Of a stretch of 64,000 nt of DNA, positions 17,834 to 27,850 are shown one piece after another. Each line of letters opens with the position of its first letter. Position 1 is the first letter of the stretch. The stretch comes from an uncultured Planktomarina sp. GTDB lineage: Bacteria; Pseudomonadota; Alphaproteobacteria; Rhodobacterales; Rhodobacteraceae. Made by a program: the position numbers and the translations under genes. Below the pieces are notes generated by a model that worked only from the letters and a program-made list of their open reading frames with translations, did not search any database and was not told the origin of the DNA. The stretch covers positions 682,001-746,000 of the forward strand of contig CAJIZA010000001.1 of NCBI GenBank assembly GCA_905181815.1, in the 5' to 3' direction.

Positions 17834-20077
17834 ATGGTCCAAACCTCAGAGAGTGAAAGCCGCAAACTTCTTGGCGCCCTGCGCGACGCCATGGCCGAAG
17901 ACTCGGCCGGTCAAGCGAGGCTTGATAAGATTGTGCAGCTGACCGCCAGCTCGATGCGCTCACAGGTTTGCTCAATCTACCTCTTTCGCGATCAAGACAC
18001 ATTGGAGCTTTGCGCTACGGAAGGCTTGAACGCCGCCGCGGTTCACCAGACCCGCATGCGCATTGGCGAAGGGCTGGTGGGCCGTGTGGCCCGCTACAAT
18101 CAGGTCATCAATACCGCCGACGCCCCCTCCGCCAAGGGCTTTCGCTTCATGGCGGAAACGGGTGAGGAAATCTATTCTTCCTTTCTTGGCGTTCCCATTC
18201 AGCGCCTAGGCGACTCGCTAGGGGTCTTGGTCGTTCAATCAAAAGAGGCCCGCGAGTTTTCCGCGGATGAAATTTACGCGCTTGAAGTAGTGGCTATGGT
18301 CCTGGCGGAGATGACCGAATTGGGCGCCTTTGTCGGCGACGGCGATGCGCTCTCTGCACGTCACCAAAAACCTGTGATGTTTCACGCCAAAAGCGCGCAG
18401 GATGGCGTGGCCGAAGGTCTGGTCTATCTGCATGAACCTCGGGTCGTTGTCACCAATCCCATTGCGGATGATCCCGAGGTTGAAACGCAGCGGCTCGAGG
18501 ATGCGCTCGATCTACTGCGCATTTCCGTTGACCAAATGCTCATCAATGCGCGCAGCGGTGATGCCGAACAATTGGAAGTCCTCGAAGCCTACCGCCTCTT
18601 TGCTAATTCCAAAGGATGGCGGCGGCGTATGGAAGAAGACATCCAACGAGGCCTCTCCGCAGAGGCTGCTGTCGAAAAAGAACAATCCGCCGCCCGCAGT
18701 CGAATGGGGCAGTCCAAAGATACCTATCTGCGCGAGCGCCTGCATGACTTGGACGACCTCTCCAACCGTCTGTTGCGGCTCCTCACCGGGCAGGGCAGCG
18801 ATACGGGGGCTGAAGTGCCACCCAACCCAATCCTCGTGGCGCGCAATATTGGCCCGGGCGAATTGCTCGACTATGGCCGCAGCCTGCGCGGGATTGTGCT
18901 GGAGGAGGGATCTGTTGGCTCCCATGCGGCCATTGTCGCCAGAGCACTGGCCATTCCGCTGCTCATTCGGGCCAAAGGCATTGTGACCGAGGCACTGAAC
19001 GGTGACACAATCATGATCGATGGCGATCAGGGCTATGTGCACCTGCGCCCGGATGAAGGCGTACAAAAGGCAATGCACGATAAAATTGCGATGATGCGTC
19101 AACAGGCGGATCGCTATATCGAGCTACGCGACAAGCCCGCAGAGGCCAAATGCGGCACCATCGTGCAATTGCTCATGAATGCCGGCCTCATGGCCGATCT
19201 GCCCTCCCTGCCCAGTTCTGGCGCCGAAGGGGTGGGGCTGTTTCGAACGGAATTGCAGTTTTTGGCGCAAAACCAGATGCCAAAACGCGCCGAGCTGGTC
19301 TCGCAATACACACGGGTCGTGGATGCCGCCGAGGGGCGCAAAGTGGTGTTTCGCACGCTGGATATCGGCTCTGACAAGGTGCTGCCCTATATGGTGCCGC
19401 AAGATGAGCCAAACCCGGCGATGGGCTGGCGGGCCATTCGGGTCGGGCTGGACAAGCCCGGTATTCTGCGAATGCAACTGCAAGCGCTGCTGCGAGCCAC
19501 AACTAAGCGCGATCTTTGGGTCATGTTCCCCTTTATCGCACAATTTGATGAATTTCACGGCGCCTTGGCGGAGCTGGAACGGGCCAAAGCCCGTGAGATC
19601 AAACTTGGCCACATCCTACCGAAACATATTCATGTGGGCGCAATGCTTGAGACCCCCTCTTTAGCATTTGCTCCAGACCAATTTTTCAAAGAGGTCGATT
19701 TTCTCTCCATTGGCGGCAATGACCTAAAACAATTTTTCTTTGCAGCCGACCGTGAGAATGAACGGGTGCGTCGGCGCTATGACACGCTGAACACCAGCTT
19801 TCTGAACTTTCTAGAGCAGATCGTCACCCGCGCGCGCAAAAGTCAGACGCATCTATCTTTTTGTGGCGAGGATGCGGGGAGACCGCTGGAAGCGGCTTGT
19901 TTTGCCGCTCTGGGCATTGGCACCCTCTCGATGCGCCCGGCCTCTGTGGCGCCTGTCAAACACCTGATCAGGCGGACCAATCTGAAAGAGTTAAAGGCCG
20001 TCATTGATGCGGCCCGGGAGGCTGGCAATCAATCGGTGCGTGGCCCTGTGACCGAATGGCTTAAACATAGCAGCTAG
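17834..20077 (+). CDS. ptsP: Phosphoenolpyruvate-protein phosphotransferase with GAF domain (EI-Ntr)
   Basis: First kinase of the nitrogen-related PTS: autophosphorylates with PEP and passes phosphate to NPr. An N-terminal GAF domain spans about residues 10-155. The phosphohistidine domain has the active His in GSVGSHAAIVARALAIP near residue 360, and the PEP-binding barrel carries LFRTELQFLAQ, FRTLDIGSDKVLPY and DFLSIGGNDLKQFF. Length is 747, typical for PtsP. It sits 14 bp after lysC, so the two may be cotranscribed, a pairing common in Rhodobacterales. In the family the GAF domain senses glutamine/2-oxoglutarate. Confidence 0.95.
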   Translation: MVQTSESESRKLLGALRDAMAEDSAGQARLDKIVQLTASSMRSQVCSIYLFRDQDTLELCATEGLNAAAVHQTRMRIGEGLVGRVARYNQVINTADAPSAKGFRFMAETGEEIYSSFLGVPIQRLGDSLGVLVVQSKEAREFSADEIYALEVVAMVLAEMTELGAFVGDGDALSARHQKPVMFHAKSAQDGVAEGLVYLHEPRVVVTNPIADDPEVETQRLEDALDLLRISVDQMLINARSGDAEQLEVLEAYRLFANSKGWRRRMEEDIQRGLSAEAAVEKEQSAARSRMGQSKDTYLRERLHDLDDLSNRLLRLLTGQGSDTGAEVPPNPILVARNIGPGELLDYGRSLRGIVLEEGSVGSHAAIVARALAIPLLIRAKGIVTEALNGDTIMIDGDQGYVHLRPDEGVQKAMHDKIAMMRQQADRYIELRDKPAEAKCGTIVQLLMNAGLMADLPSLPSSGAEGVGLFRTELQFLAQNQMPKRAELVSQYTRVVDAAEGRKVVFRTLDIGSDKVLPYMVPQDEPNPAMGWRAIRVGLDKPGILRMQLQALLRATTKRDLWVMFPFIAQFDEFHGALAELERAKAREIKLGHILPKHIHVGAMLETPSLAFAPDQFFKEVDFLSIGGNDLKQFFFAADRENERVRRRYDTLNTSFLNFLEQIVTRARKSQTHLSFCGEDAGRPLEAACFAALGIGTLSMRPASVAPVKHLIRRTNLKELKAVIDAAREAGNQSVRGPVTEWLKHSS

Positions 20078-20111
20078 CACTGGCCAAGGCGGCAGGGTCT
20101 ATTTCAGGGGG

Positions 20112-20600
20112 TCATGTCGGGGCGCGGGTGACGCTACCTTGCACCCCATCCCAAGCCCCCAGCGCCAAAGACATGCCCAAAATGCGTTTGGAGTTGGTGG
20201 GTGGCGGCATCTCAACGCCGCTCAGCGGGCGAAATCCAAATTTTTTATAATAGGGGGCATCCCCCACCAGAAGCACCCTATTCCAACCAAGCCCCAGCGC
20301 CAGGACCAGACTTTCGTTAATCAAATAGCTCCCCAGCCCCTCGCCCTGCCGGGTTGGGTGAACCGCAATCGGCCCAAGAAAGAGCACTTTACGGGCTCCG
20401 ATACAAACAGGCCAATAGCGAATGGCGCCAGCCAGAATACCATCTGGATCACGCGCGACCTGTGACAGGGCCGCAATCGGCGCCGTACCATCGCGCAGAC
20501 GATAGGCAGACAAAGCCTCCCGGCCCGGAGCAAAGCACAAATCATACAGCGCTTCGACTTCCCACCAATCTGCTTCTTTCTCGCGGTTTAAATGAAACAC
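20112..20600 (-). CDS. GNAT family N-acetyltransferase
   Basis: Acetyl-CoA dependent acetyltransferase, 162 residues. The acetyl-CoA loop appears in LGPIAVHPTRQGEGLGSYLI (consensus V-x-P-x-x-x-x-x-G-x-G) near residue 85. The following segment RVLLVGDAPYYKKFGFRPL matches the YhbS-like subgroup, whose substrates are unknown. The N-terminal start MFHLNREKEADWWEVEALYD is normal. It is divergent from the flavin reductase gene, with 72 bp between the start codons. Confidence 0.87.
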   Translation of the reverse strand: MFHLNREKEADWWEVEALYDLCFAPGREALSAYRLRDGTAPIAALSQVARDPDGILAGAIRYWPVCIGARKVLFLGPIAVHPTRQGEGLGSYLINESLVLALGLGWNRVLLVGDAPYYKKFGFRPLSGVEMPPPTNSKRILGMSLALGAWDGVQGSVTRAPT

Positions 20601-20672
20601 CGCCCCGTCCTCTTTCCTTTTGCAACTGGCCTAACACGCGGTTACGGTTCGCGCAAACCCAGAGGAGAGCAC

Positions 20673-21278
20673 ATGTTTTATCGTCCCAAAGAGGGTCACG
20701 GCCTGCCCCATAACCCGTTTAATGCCATCGTTATCCCGCGGCCCATCGGCTGGATTTCAACGCAGGACGCAGCGGGGGGGCGCAACCTGGCGCCCTATTC
20801 GTTTTTCAATGCCGTAGCCTATGTGCCGCCGCAAGTGATGTTTGCATCCACCGGCGCAAAACCCGATCAGGATGGTACAAAAGACAGCGTCAGCAACATC
20901 CGCGAAACGGGCGTATTTTGCGTAAATATTGTCGAATTTGCAATGCTGGACGCGATGAATGCCTCCTCGGCAAGCCTTGGCAAGCAAGAGGATGAGTTTG
21001 CACATGCAGGGCTTGAGGCCGCGGCCTGTGAAACCATAACAGGGTTTCGCGTTAGCGGCGCTCCAGCCAGCCTCGAGTGCAAGGTGACGCAGATCATCGA
21101 GCTGGCCGGAGCGGCAAATTTTGTCGTCTTCGGGGAAGTAACCGGCGTGCATATGCGCGACGATTGTCTGGTGGACGGCCTCTTTGATGTAAAAAAATTT
21201 AAGCCATTGGCACGTTTGGGTTATAAAGATTATACCTCTGTGGACCATACGTTTGCCCTGAGCCGCCCGGACGATTGA
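20673..21278 (+). CDS. Flavin reductase family protein (FMN-binding)
   Basis: FMN-binding split-barrel protein of the flavin reductase-like group, 201 residues. The start at 20673 has AGAGGAGAGC directly upstream and gives MFYRPKEGHGLPHNPFNAI. Family features are IVIPRPIGWIST near residue 22, NLAPYSFFNAVAYVPPQVMF near 40 and the KDSVSNIRETGVFCVN segment near 75. It probably reduces or binds FMN for an unknown partner. The upstream in-frame ATG at 20592 overlaps the acetyltransferase start and is unlikely. Confidence 0.88.
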   Translation: MFYRPKEGHGLPHNPFNAIVIPRPIGWISTQDAAGGRNLAPYSFFNAVAYVPPQVMFASTGAKPDQDGTKDSVSNIRETGVFCVNIVEFAMLDAMNASSASLGKQEDEFAHAGLEAAACETITGFRVSGAPASLECKVTQIIELAGAANFVVFGEVTGVHMRDDCLVDGLFDVKKFKPLARLGYKDYTSVDHTFALSRPDD

Positions 21279-21304
21279 TCCGGGACGCTTTGTCTCTTTG
21301 GGAT

Positions 21305-22936
21305 TTAATGCCCGGCGGCCAAAATGCCAGTGCGTACGCCATAATCCACGGCGATTTGATAATCCGGGTCATCGTCGCTGTCGACGATCAGATGGCCAGC
21401 CTTGCTCAGAAGGTAATGGCAATCTTTGCTCAGGTGACGCAGTTGAATGCGCTTGTCCGCCTCTTCATATTTCAGCGCCAAGGCCTCAATCGCCTGCAGC
21501 GCAGACTGATCGGCAACCCGGCTGTCTGCGAAATCAACGACTACCGTGTCTGGATCCTCATATGGGGTAAACAACTCTGAAAACCCCTCCGATGAGCCAA
21601 AGAAAAGCGGGCCGCGGATCTTGTAAACCTTGGTGCCATCACTCTCAATCGCACGGTTCGCATGGATGCGGGTGGCGTTTTGCCAAGCATAGGCCAGCGC
21701 TGAGACAATCACCCCAACCACAACCGCGATGGCAAGGTCGGTCATTACCGTGACGGCCGTTACCAAAATGATCACAAACGCATCCGTCAGCGGCACTTTG
21801 CGCATGATCATCAAACTGTTCCAAGCAAATGTGCCGATCACAACCATGAACATAACGCCGACCAAGGCTGCTAAAGGAATTTGTTCGATCAAGGGCGAGG
21901 CCACAACAATAAAGGCCAGGAGGAACAACGCCGCAGCGATGCCCGCAATACGCGTACGCCCACCAGATTTCACATTGATCATCGACTGACCAATCATGGC
22001 GCAGCCGCCCATACCACCGAAAAATCCAGTGACAGTATTGGCGATGCCCTGCGCAATGCTCTCTTGGCTCGCACCCCCACGCTTATTGGTGATGTCCCCC
22101 ACAAGATTGAGCGTCAGCAGGCTTTCAATAAGGCCAATGGCGGCCAAAATACCCGCATAGGGTAGGATAATCCAAAAGGTTTCCAACGTCAGCGGCACGC
22201 TGGGGATATGAAACTGCGGCAAGCCGCCCTCAATACTGGCCAAATCGCCAACGCGCGGCACATCAATACCAAAGGCAATCACAATCACCGCCACAATGCC
22301 AATACCAGCCAAGGGGGCCGGAACTGCTTTAGTCAGCTTGGGCGTGCCCCAGACGATCACCATGGTCAGCGCTACCAGCCCCAGCATGACCAACATAGGC
22401 AGACCCGAAAGCCACTCCCCACTCGACATGCCCTGTCCGGTATTGGCCACAGATCCCGGCACTTTGAACTGGGTCATCTGCGCAAGAAAAATGACAATTG
22501 CCAAGCCATTCACGAAGCCAAGCATCACCGGATGCGGCACAAGGCGAATGAATTTGCCCCATTTCATGATGCCAACAAAAATCTGAAAAAGCCCCATAAG
22601 CACCACAGTTGCAAAAAGGTATTCGACCCCATGCTGCGCCACAAGCGCCACCATGACAACAGCCAGAGCGCCCGTTGCACCGGAAATCATTCCGGGGCGG
22701 CCACCGATTAGAGCGGTGATCAGGCCAACGATGAAGGCGGCATAAAGCCCCACCAAGGGGTGCACCCCAGCGACAAAGGCAAAGGCCACCGCCTCGGGCA
22801 CCAGCGCCAAAGCCACGGTCAGGCCCGCCAACAGCTCGATACGAATACGGCCCGGGGTCAGCGGCTCCCCAGCGCTCAAATTAAAACCGGCAAAAGAAGA
22901 TTTGACCGCCGATGCAGCCAATGAAACACGAGACAT
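21305..22936 (-). CDS. SulP family inorganic anion transporter with STAS domain
   Basis: Inner-membrane secondary anion transporter, 543 residues. The membrane part (about 25-420) shows the SulP features VALALVPEAVAFAFVAGVHP, GLYAAFIVGLITALIGGRPGM and NGLAIVIFLAQ. The C-terminal STAS domain (about 440-530) contains VVVDFADSRVADQSALQAIE. Marine SulP proteins carry sulfate or bicarbonate; the sequence does not decide between these. It is divergent from mtnP, with a 170-bp shared upstream region that includes an AT-rich stretch near 22980. Confidence 0.9.
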   Translation of the reverse strand: MSRVSLAASAVKSSFAGFNLSAGEPLTPGRIRIELLAGLTVALALVPEAVAFAFVAGVHPLVGLYAAFIVGLITALIGGRPGMISGATGALAVVMVALVAQHGVEYLFATVVLMGLFQIFVGIMKWGKFIRLVPHPVMLGFVNGLAIVIFLAQMTQFKVPGSVANTGQGMSSGEWLSGLPMLVMLGLVALTMVIVWGTPKLTKAVPAPLAGIGIVAVIVIAFGIDVPRVGDLASIEGGLPQFHIPSVPLTLETFWIILPYAGILAAIGLIESLLTLNLVGDITNKRGGASQESIAQGIANTVTGFFGGMGGCAMIGQSMINVKSGGRTRIAGIAAALFLLAFIVVASPLIEQIPLAALVGVMFMVVIGTFAWNSLMIMRKVPLTDAFVIILVTAVTVMTDLAIAVVVGVIVSALAYAWQNATRIHANRAIESDGTKVYKIRGPLFFGSSEGFSELFTPYEDPDTVVVDFADSRVADQSALQAIEALALKYEEADKRIQLRHLSKDCHYLLSKAGHLIVDSDDDPDYQIAVDYGVRTGILAAGH

Positions 22937-23118
22937 AATGGAAACCTTTTTGTCGAACAGCCGAAACGTTGACGTCTCATATCATATATTTCGCTGAGGT
23001 CACGGAATTCTTAATGTGCAATGAAATTCTGAGCAAAATAACTCGGTCTGCGACTGGCGCGGCGAATAAAAACGTGTAAAAAAATGAGGAACCTTGGGCA
23101 TTTTTAAGGATGCAAGCG

Positions 23119-23994
23119 ATGAACAAAACAAAAATTGGAGTGATTGGTGGCTCCGGGATTTATGAAATTGACAGTCTGCAAAACCCTAAATGGCAACAAG
23201 TCGAGAGTCCCTGGGGCGTACCTTCCGATGAGCTGCTCACTGGGCAGCTGGCAGGTGTCGAAATGGTCTTTTTGCCCCGCCACGGTCGCGGCCATGTCCA
23301 CGCCCCCAGTGATGTTCCATATCGCGCCAATATCGACTCTTTAAAACGGCTTGGAGTCACAGATGTCATCTCTGTGAGTGCCTGTGGCTCGTTTCGCAAC
23401 GAGATGGCACCGGGGCATTTTGTGATTGTAGATCAATTTATTGACCGCACAACGCAGCGTGCCAGCTCCTTCTTCTCCAGCGGTTGCGTGGGTCATATCA
23501 GCCTCGCTCACCCAACCTGCTCTCGGCTATCGGCTGCTTGCGCTGAGGCGGCTAAGGCGGAAGGAATAACCGTGCATGAGGGCGGCACATATCTCGCAAT
23601 GGAAGGGCCGCAATTTTCAACCCTGGCTGAAAGCCGCATTTACCGTGAAAGCTGGGGGGTGGATGTGATCGGGATGACCAATATGCCGGAGGCAAAACTC
23701 GCTCGCGAAGCAGAGTTATGCTATGCCTCTGTGGCCATGATCACCGACTATGACAGCTGGCACCCAGATCATGGAGAGGTCGATGTGACGGAAATCATCA
23801 AAACCCTCATGGACAATTCAGCACAGGCCAAGGGGATGGTGGCGCGCCTGCCACAGCTTTTAGGCGCAACCCGCGATGCCTGCCAGCATGGCTGCGACAG
23901 GGCGCTGGAATATGCCATACTCACCGCCCCAGACGCCCGCGATCCTATTTTGGTCGGCAAGCTCGATGCGGTGGCTGGGCGGGTTTTGAGCTAA
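23119..23994 (+). CDS. mtnP: S-methyl-5'-thioadenosine phosphorylase
   Basis: Splits methylthioadenosine into adenine and methylthioribose-1-phosphate. The start [18 protein letters not shown], the phosphate-binding RHGRGH, and [14 protein letters not shown] are typical. The substrate loop reads [15 protein letters not shown], the MTA-type Thr-Asn combination. I choose the ATG at 23119 because AAGGA sits nine bases upstream; the ATG at 23110 lies inside that site. Downstream apt recycles the adenine released, so the two form a salvage pair 86 bp apart. Divergent from the SulP gene. Confidence 0.93.
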   Translation: MNKTKIGVIGGSGIYEIDSLQNPKWQQVESPWGVPSDELLTGQLAGVEMVFLPRHGRGHVHAPSDVPYRANIDSLKRLGVTDVISVSACGSFRNEMAPGHFVIVDQFIDRTTQRASSFFSSGCVGHISLAHPTCSRLSAACAEAAKAEGITVHEGGTYLAMEGPQFSTLAESRIYRESWGVDVIGMTNMPEAKLAREAELCYASVAMITDYDSWHPDHGEVDVTEIIKTLMDNSAQAKGMVARLPQLLGATRDACQHGCDRALEYAILTAPDARDPILVGKLDAVAGRVLS

Positions 23995-24080
23995 GGCGTC
24001 ATCCTACAAGGCATCGCAAATTGGAGCTCGTTTCTGTCGTCAGAGCTGCTATGACGGGGGCGCCAGATGAGGAATGCACT

Positions 24081-24611
24081 ATGAAAACCGTCAAAGACTA
24101 TATCCGTACCATCCCTGATTTCCCCCATGAGGGAATCATGTTCCGCGATGTCACCACGCTTTTTGCCGACCCACGCGGCCTGCGTCTAGCGATTGATCAG
24201 CTGCTGCATCCTTATGCAGGGGTCCCAGTGGATAAAATCATTGGCCTTGAAGCCCGCGGTTTCATTCTCGGCGGTGCGATTGCGCATCAGCTGGGTAAAG
24301 GTTTTGTGCCAATCCGCAAGCAAGGCAAGCTGCCCGGCAAGACCCTGTCACAAGCCTATACACTGGAATATGGCGAGGCGGTGATGGAAATCCATGAAGA
24401 CGCCATTGAACCGGGTGAAAAAGTTTTGGTGGTTGATGATCTTTTGGCCACGGGCGGAACAGCGGTGGCGGGTCTCAAGCTCTTGGAGCGTCTCGGCGCC
24501 GATGTCATTGGATGCGCGTTTATTATTGATCTGCCAGATCTTGGCGGCCGACGTGTGCTGGAGGATTTAGACATGCCAGTCCATTGCCTCTGCTCTTACG
24601 AGGGCGTTTAG
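24081..24611 (+). CDS. apt: Adenine phosphoribosyltransferase
   Basis: Makes AMP from adenine and PRPP, 176 residues. From the ATG at 24081 (GATGAGGAATGCACT upstream) the protein begins [19 protein letters not shown]. The motifs are [18 protein letters not shown] near residue 58, the PRPP loop [17 protein letters not shown] near 118 and the start of a conserved [10 protein letters not shown] near 152. The in-frame ATG at 24021 is too far upstream. It ends with a 4-bp overlap with the next gene on the other strand and is paired with mtnP. Confidence 0.95.
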   Translation: MKTVKDYIRTIPDFPHEGIMFRDVTTLFADPRGLRLAIDQLLHPYAGVPVDKIIGLEARGFILGGAIAHQLGKGFVPIRKQGKLPGKTLSQAYTLEYGEAVMEIHEDAIEPGEKVLVVDDLLATGGTAVAGLKLLERLGADVIGCAFIIDLPDLGGRRVLEDLDMPVHCLCSYEGV

Positions 24612-25195
24612 CCCGCCTCTGTTTTCCCGCGCCGATCGAAGCGGATAGAGGCATATAGAACGTGGGTGCGCCAGCGCCCCGCGATTTGCAAATAACTCTG
24701 TGCCACACCTTCATATTTAAAGCCGCAGCTCTCCAATAACCCGCGTGAGGCTTGATTTTCCGGCAAGCAAGCCGCTTCAATTCGGCTGAGATCGAGCTGG
24801 CGAAAAGCATGGATCACCAGCCCGGTGACCGCCTCGCGCATATAGCCCTGACGCGCGAACTGCTCTCCGGTCCAATATCCCAAAGTGCCCGCCTGAGCCG
24901 GGCCTCTACGGATATTGTCCAATGTGACCGCCCCAACCAGCGCTTGATCGGTTTTGCGAACCAAAAACAAAGGGCAGCCTGAGCCATTTTTGACCGCGCG
25001 CTGTGCCCAATACACGCGCGCCGTAAAGTTTCGCCGGGTCAAATGTTCCTCTGACCAAACCGGGTCCCACGGAGAAAGAAAATCGCGGCTGTCGCTGCGA
25101 AGATCCACCCAAGCGCGGAAGTCATTGTGTTGAGGCAACTGCAGGAACAGCCGGTCAGTCTCACATACAGGCTTAGAATTACGGGCAAACATCAA
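24608..25195 (-). CDS. GNAT acetyltransferase, RimJ/RimL-like
   Basis: Acetyltransferase of the ribosomal-protein-alanine type, 195 residues. The N-terminal [22 protein letters not shown], the middle [33 protein letters not shown] and the C-terminal [22 protein letters not shown] match RimJ-like proteins, which acetylate the N-terminus of ribosomal proteins such as S5. It directly follows the M16 peptidase gene (zero gap), an order conserved in Rhodobacterales. The true substrate is unproven. MM at the start gives two possible initiation codons three bases apart. Confidence 0.87.
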   Translation of the reverse strand: MMFARNSKPVCETDRLFLQLPQHNDFRAWVDLRSDSRDFLSPWDPVWSEEHLTRRNFTARVYWAQRAVKNGSGCPLFLVRKTDQALVGAVTLDNIRRGPAQAGTLGYWTGEQFARQGYMREAVTGLVIHAFRQLDLSRIEAACLPENQASRGLLESCGFKYEGVAQSYLQIAGRWRTHVLYASIRFDRRGKTEAG

Positions 25196-26458
25196 TCACG
25201 CCACCAATCTGGCCTGCACCGTCGCAATATCGGGTGCATCGCTAACCGGTCCGTAAAGTGCCATAGCCGCGGGCGCGCCGCCTGACATTGCTCCTACATA
25301 GCCACGCACAGCCTCAACGCTGACCGCATCAATTTGCGCGACGACCTCGTCCAAAACAGGAATGCGATCCCAAATCGAGATCATCCGCGCCAGACGCTCA
25401 GCCCGCGCAGAGGGGCTTTCCAGCCCCATCAACATGCCCGCTTTCATCTGGGCCCGTGCCCGGGCAACTTCAACTTCGCTCATATCTTCTGCCGCGCGTT
25501 TCAGCTCATCTATGGTGATATGAGCCAAATCCGCCAGTTTATCGCCAGAGGTCCCGGCATAGAGTGTCATCGTGCCCGTATCGCAATAGGCGCCAGCACT
25601 GGCAAAAATCGAATAGCACAGGCCACGCTTTTCACGCACCTCTTGAAAAAGCCGGGACGACATGCCGCCACCAAAAGCCGACGAGAAAATCTGAGCCGTA
25701 TAGATATCAGGATCTTTGTAATTTGGGCTTTCGAAGGACAAAGCAAAATGCGCCTGCTCAAGATCTTTCACTCGGCGAATTTCCCCACCCTGAAATTGCG
25801 CCGGCGTCACCTGTGCCTGCGCCCGCGCGGTCAAATCTCCAAAAATATCCTCACATTGCCGCACAATTTCCGCATGATCCACCGCTCCAGCCGCCGCCAG
25901 AACCATTTGATCAGGGCTATAATTCTCACGGACAAATTGCGACAAATCCGTTTTTTGAAATTGAGCCACCCGCTCCTCTGGCCCTAAGATTGATCGCCCA
26001 ATGGCCTGACCAGGATAAGAGACCTCTTGCAGCCAATCAAAGATAATATCATCCGGCGTATCCAGCGCTTGACCGATCTCAGAGAGGATCACCCCACGCT
26101 CGACTTCAATTTCCGCCGGATCAAAAATCGAATTGAGCACAATATCTGAAATCACATCCAGGGCCAAAGGCACATCGCCCTGCAATATCCGTGCATAATA
26201 GGCGGTCATCTCGCGGCTGGTATAAGCATTGATATACCCACCCACATCCTCAATCGCCTCGGCAATTTGCACCGAACTGCGCCGCGCTGTCCCCTTAAAG
26301 GCCATATGCTCGAGAAAATGCGCAATGCCGTTTTGTTCAATCCGCTCATGGCGGCCGCCGGCGTTGACCCATATTCCGACAGAGGCAGATTTCAGCCCCG
26401 GCATATGCTCGGTGACGATGCGAAAGCCATTTTTCAGGCGATAGGTTTGGACGGTCAA
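25196..26458 (-). CDS. M16 family zinc peptidase (mitochondrial-processing-type)
   Basis: Pitrilysin-fold peptidase, 420 residues, close to the bacterial relatives of mitochondrial processing peptidase. The inverted zinc motif HxxEH is visible in GIAHFLEHMAFKGT near residue 45, with the distal Glu in EVERGVILSEIGQ near 130. The second inactive half starts near 210. No signal peptide is seen. It overlaps thrC by 4 bp upstream and abuts the acetyltransferase downstream. Natural substrates are unknown. Confidence 0.92.
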   Translation of the reverse strand: MTVQTYRLKNGFRIVTEHMPGLKSASVGIWVNAGGRHERIEQNGIAHFLEHMAFKGTARRSSVQIAEAIEDVGGYINAYTSREMTAYYARILQGDVPLALDVISDIVLNSIFDPAEIEVERGVILSEIGQALDTPDDIIFDWLQEVSYPGQAIGRSILGPEERVAQFQKTDLSQFVRENYSPDQMVLAAAGAVDHAEIVRQCEDIFGDLTARAQAQVTPAQFQGGEIRRVKDLEQAHFALSFESPNYKDPDIYTAQIFSSAFGGGMSSRLFQEVREKRGLCYSIFASAGAYCDTGTMTLYAGTSGDKLADLAHITIDELKRAAEDMSEVEVARARAQMKAGMLMGLESPSARAERLARMISIWDRIPVLDEVVAQIDAVSVEAVRGYVGAMSGGAPAAMALYGPVSDAPDIATVQARLVA

Positions 26459-27840
26459 AGGGCTATACGCTCGCGAACTAGAGATTTCATAAGTTGCAAA
26501 TCATTGGGCATTTCGGTCACGCGCTCATCGCGGTCAAACAAATCAGCCAGCCAGCGTGGCAACGTGGGCCGCAGACCTACGGCCGCGGCCACAGCGTCAG
26601 GGAATTTTGCGGGATGTGCCGTTGCCAGCGTTATCATTGGGGAGCTCCCCAAATGATCCTCGGCCACTTTCACACCTACGGCGGAATGTGGACACAGCAC
26701 TTCGCCAGTGGTGGCAAAAAAGGTCTGGATTGTTGCGCTGGTTTCCTCATCAGAGCTGCGGCCACTGTCAAAATGCTCGCGCAACGCATGCAAGGCGCCC
26801 TGGCTGATGCCGAAACCGCCCTGCTTCATCTCTCCCATCAGCTGCGCCACAGCAGCACCATCTCGGTCGTAGGCATCAAAGAGCGCCCGTTCAAAATTCG
26901 AAGAGACTTCGATATCCATAGACGGGGTAATGGTGGGAAAGACTCGATCGGTGTCATAGCGTCCAGTGATTATCGCTCGGTGCAAGATGTCATTTCGGTT
27001 GGTGGCAATCACCAAACGGTCAATCGGCAGCCCCATGCGTTTGGCGATATAGCCTGCAAAAATATCTCCAAAATTGCCCGTGGGTACGGTAAAGGAGACC
27101 TTGCGATGCGGGGTACCCAGGCTGGTTGCGGCGCTAAAGTAATAAACCACCTGGGCCAAAACCCGGGCCCAATTGATTGAGTTGACCCCGGCCAACTTCA
27201 CCCCATCGCGGAATTCAAAGTCATTGAACATATCTTTGAGCATGGCTTGGCAGGTGTCGAATGTGCCCTCCATTGCGATGGCGTGGACGTTTGCCTCGAC
27301 CGGTGTGGTCATTTGGCGGCGCTGCACCTCTGAGACCCGGCCATTGGGAAAGAGAATAAATACATTAGCCGCATCCAAGCCGCGAAAAGCCTCAATCGCA
27401 GCCGACCCGGTGTCACCAGAGGTAGCACCAACGATAGTCACCTGCTCCCCGCGCCGCGCGAGCGACTTTTGAAACAGCTGACCAATCAGCTGCATCGCAA
27501 AATCCTTGAAGGCCAGTGTTGGGCCGTGGAACAGCTCAAGCAGATGATGGTTTGGGCCCAATTGCACCAATGGCGCACGCGCTGCATGGTCAAAACTCGC
27601 ATATGCTGCCGTAATCGAGTCCATTAATTCGGCATCGCTGAAACAGTCGCCAACAAAGGGCTTCATCACGCGAAAAGCAATCTCTTCGTAGGTTTGACCG
27701 GCCAGCGCAGCAATATCGGCGGCGGTCATTTGCGGAATGCTTTGCGGCACATAAAGCCCACCGTCCCGCGCCAGTCCACTCAACATGGCCTCTTCGAATG
27801 ATAAGACAGGCGCATTCCCGCGGGTTGAGATATATTTCAT
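26455..27840 (-). CDS. thrC: Threonine synthase
   Basis: PLP enzyme that converts O-phospho-L-homoserine to threonine. From the ATG at 27840: MKYISTRGNAPVLSFEEAML, a class I N-terminal helper domain, then the PLP Lys in GPTLAFKDFAMQLIGQLF near residue 110. The phosphate site is in IVGATSGDTGSAAIEAF near 140 and TVPTGNFGDIFAGY near 250. The frame stays open up to 27900, but AAGGCA before 27840 and family alignment support this start. It sits in a cluster with cytochrome oxidase genes, an order typical of roseobacters, and shares translation coupling with the M16 peptidase. Confidence 0.95.
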   Translation of the reverse strand: MKYISTRGNAPVLSFEEAMLSGLARDGGLYVPQSIPQMTAADIAALAGQTYEEIAFRVMKPFVGDCFSDAELMDSITAAYASFDHAARAPLVQLGPNHHLLELFHGPTLAFKDFAMQLIGQLFQKSLARRGEQVTIVGATSGDTGSAAIEAFRGLDAANVFILFPNGRVSEVQRRQMTTPVEANVHAIAMEGTFDTCQAMLKDMFNDFEFRDGVKLAGVNSINWARVLAQVVYYFSAATSLGTPHRKVSFTVPTGNFGDIFAGYIAKRMGLPIDRLVIATNRNDILHRAIITGRYDTDRVFPTITPSMDIEVSSNFERALFDAYDRDGAAVAQLMGEMKQGGFGISQGALHALREHFDSGRSSDEETSATIQTFFATTGEVLCPHSAVGVKVAEDHLGSSPMITLATAHPAKFPDAVAAAVGLRPTLPRWLADLFDRDERVTEMPNDLQLMKSLVRERIAL

Positions 27841-27850
27841 TGCCTTGGCC

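Noticed and set aside
22208-22711. A 167-codon plus-strand open frame inside the SulP gene
   Set aside because: Antisense to a full-length transporter with STAS domain, with no ribosome site and a His/Arg-rich translation.
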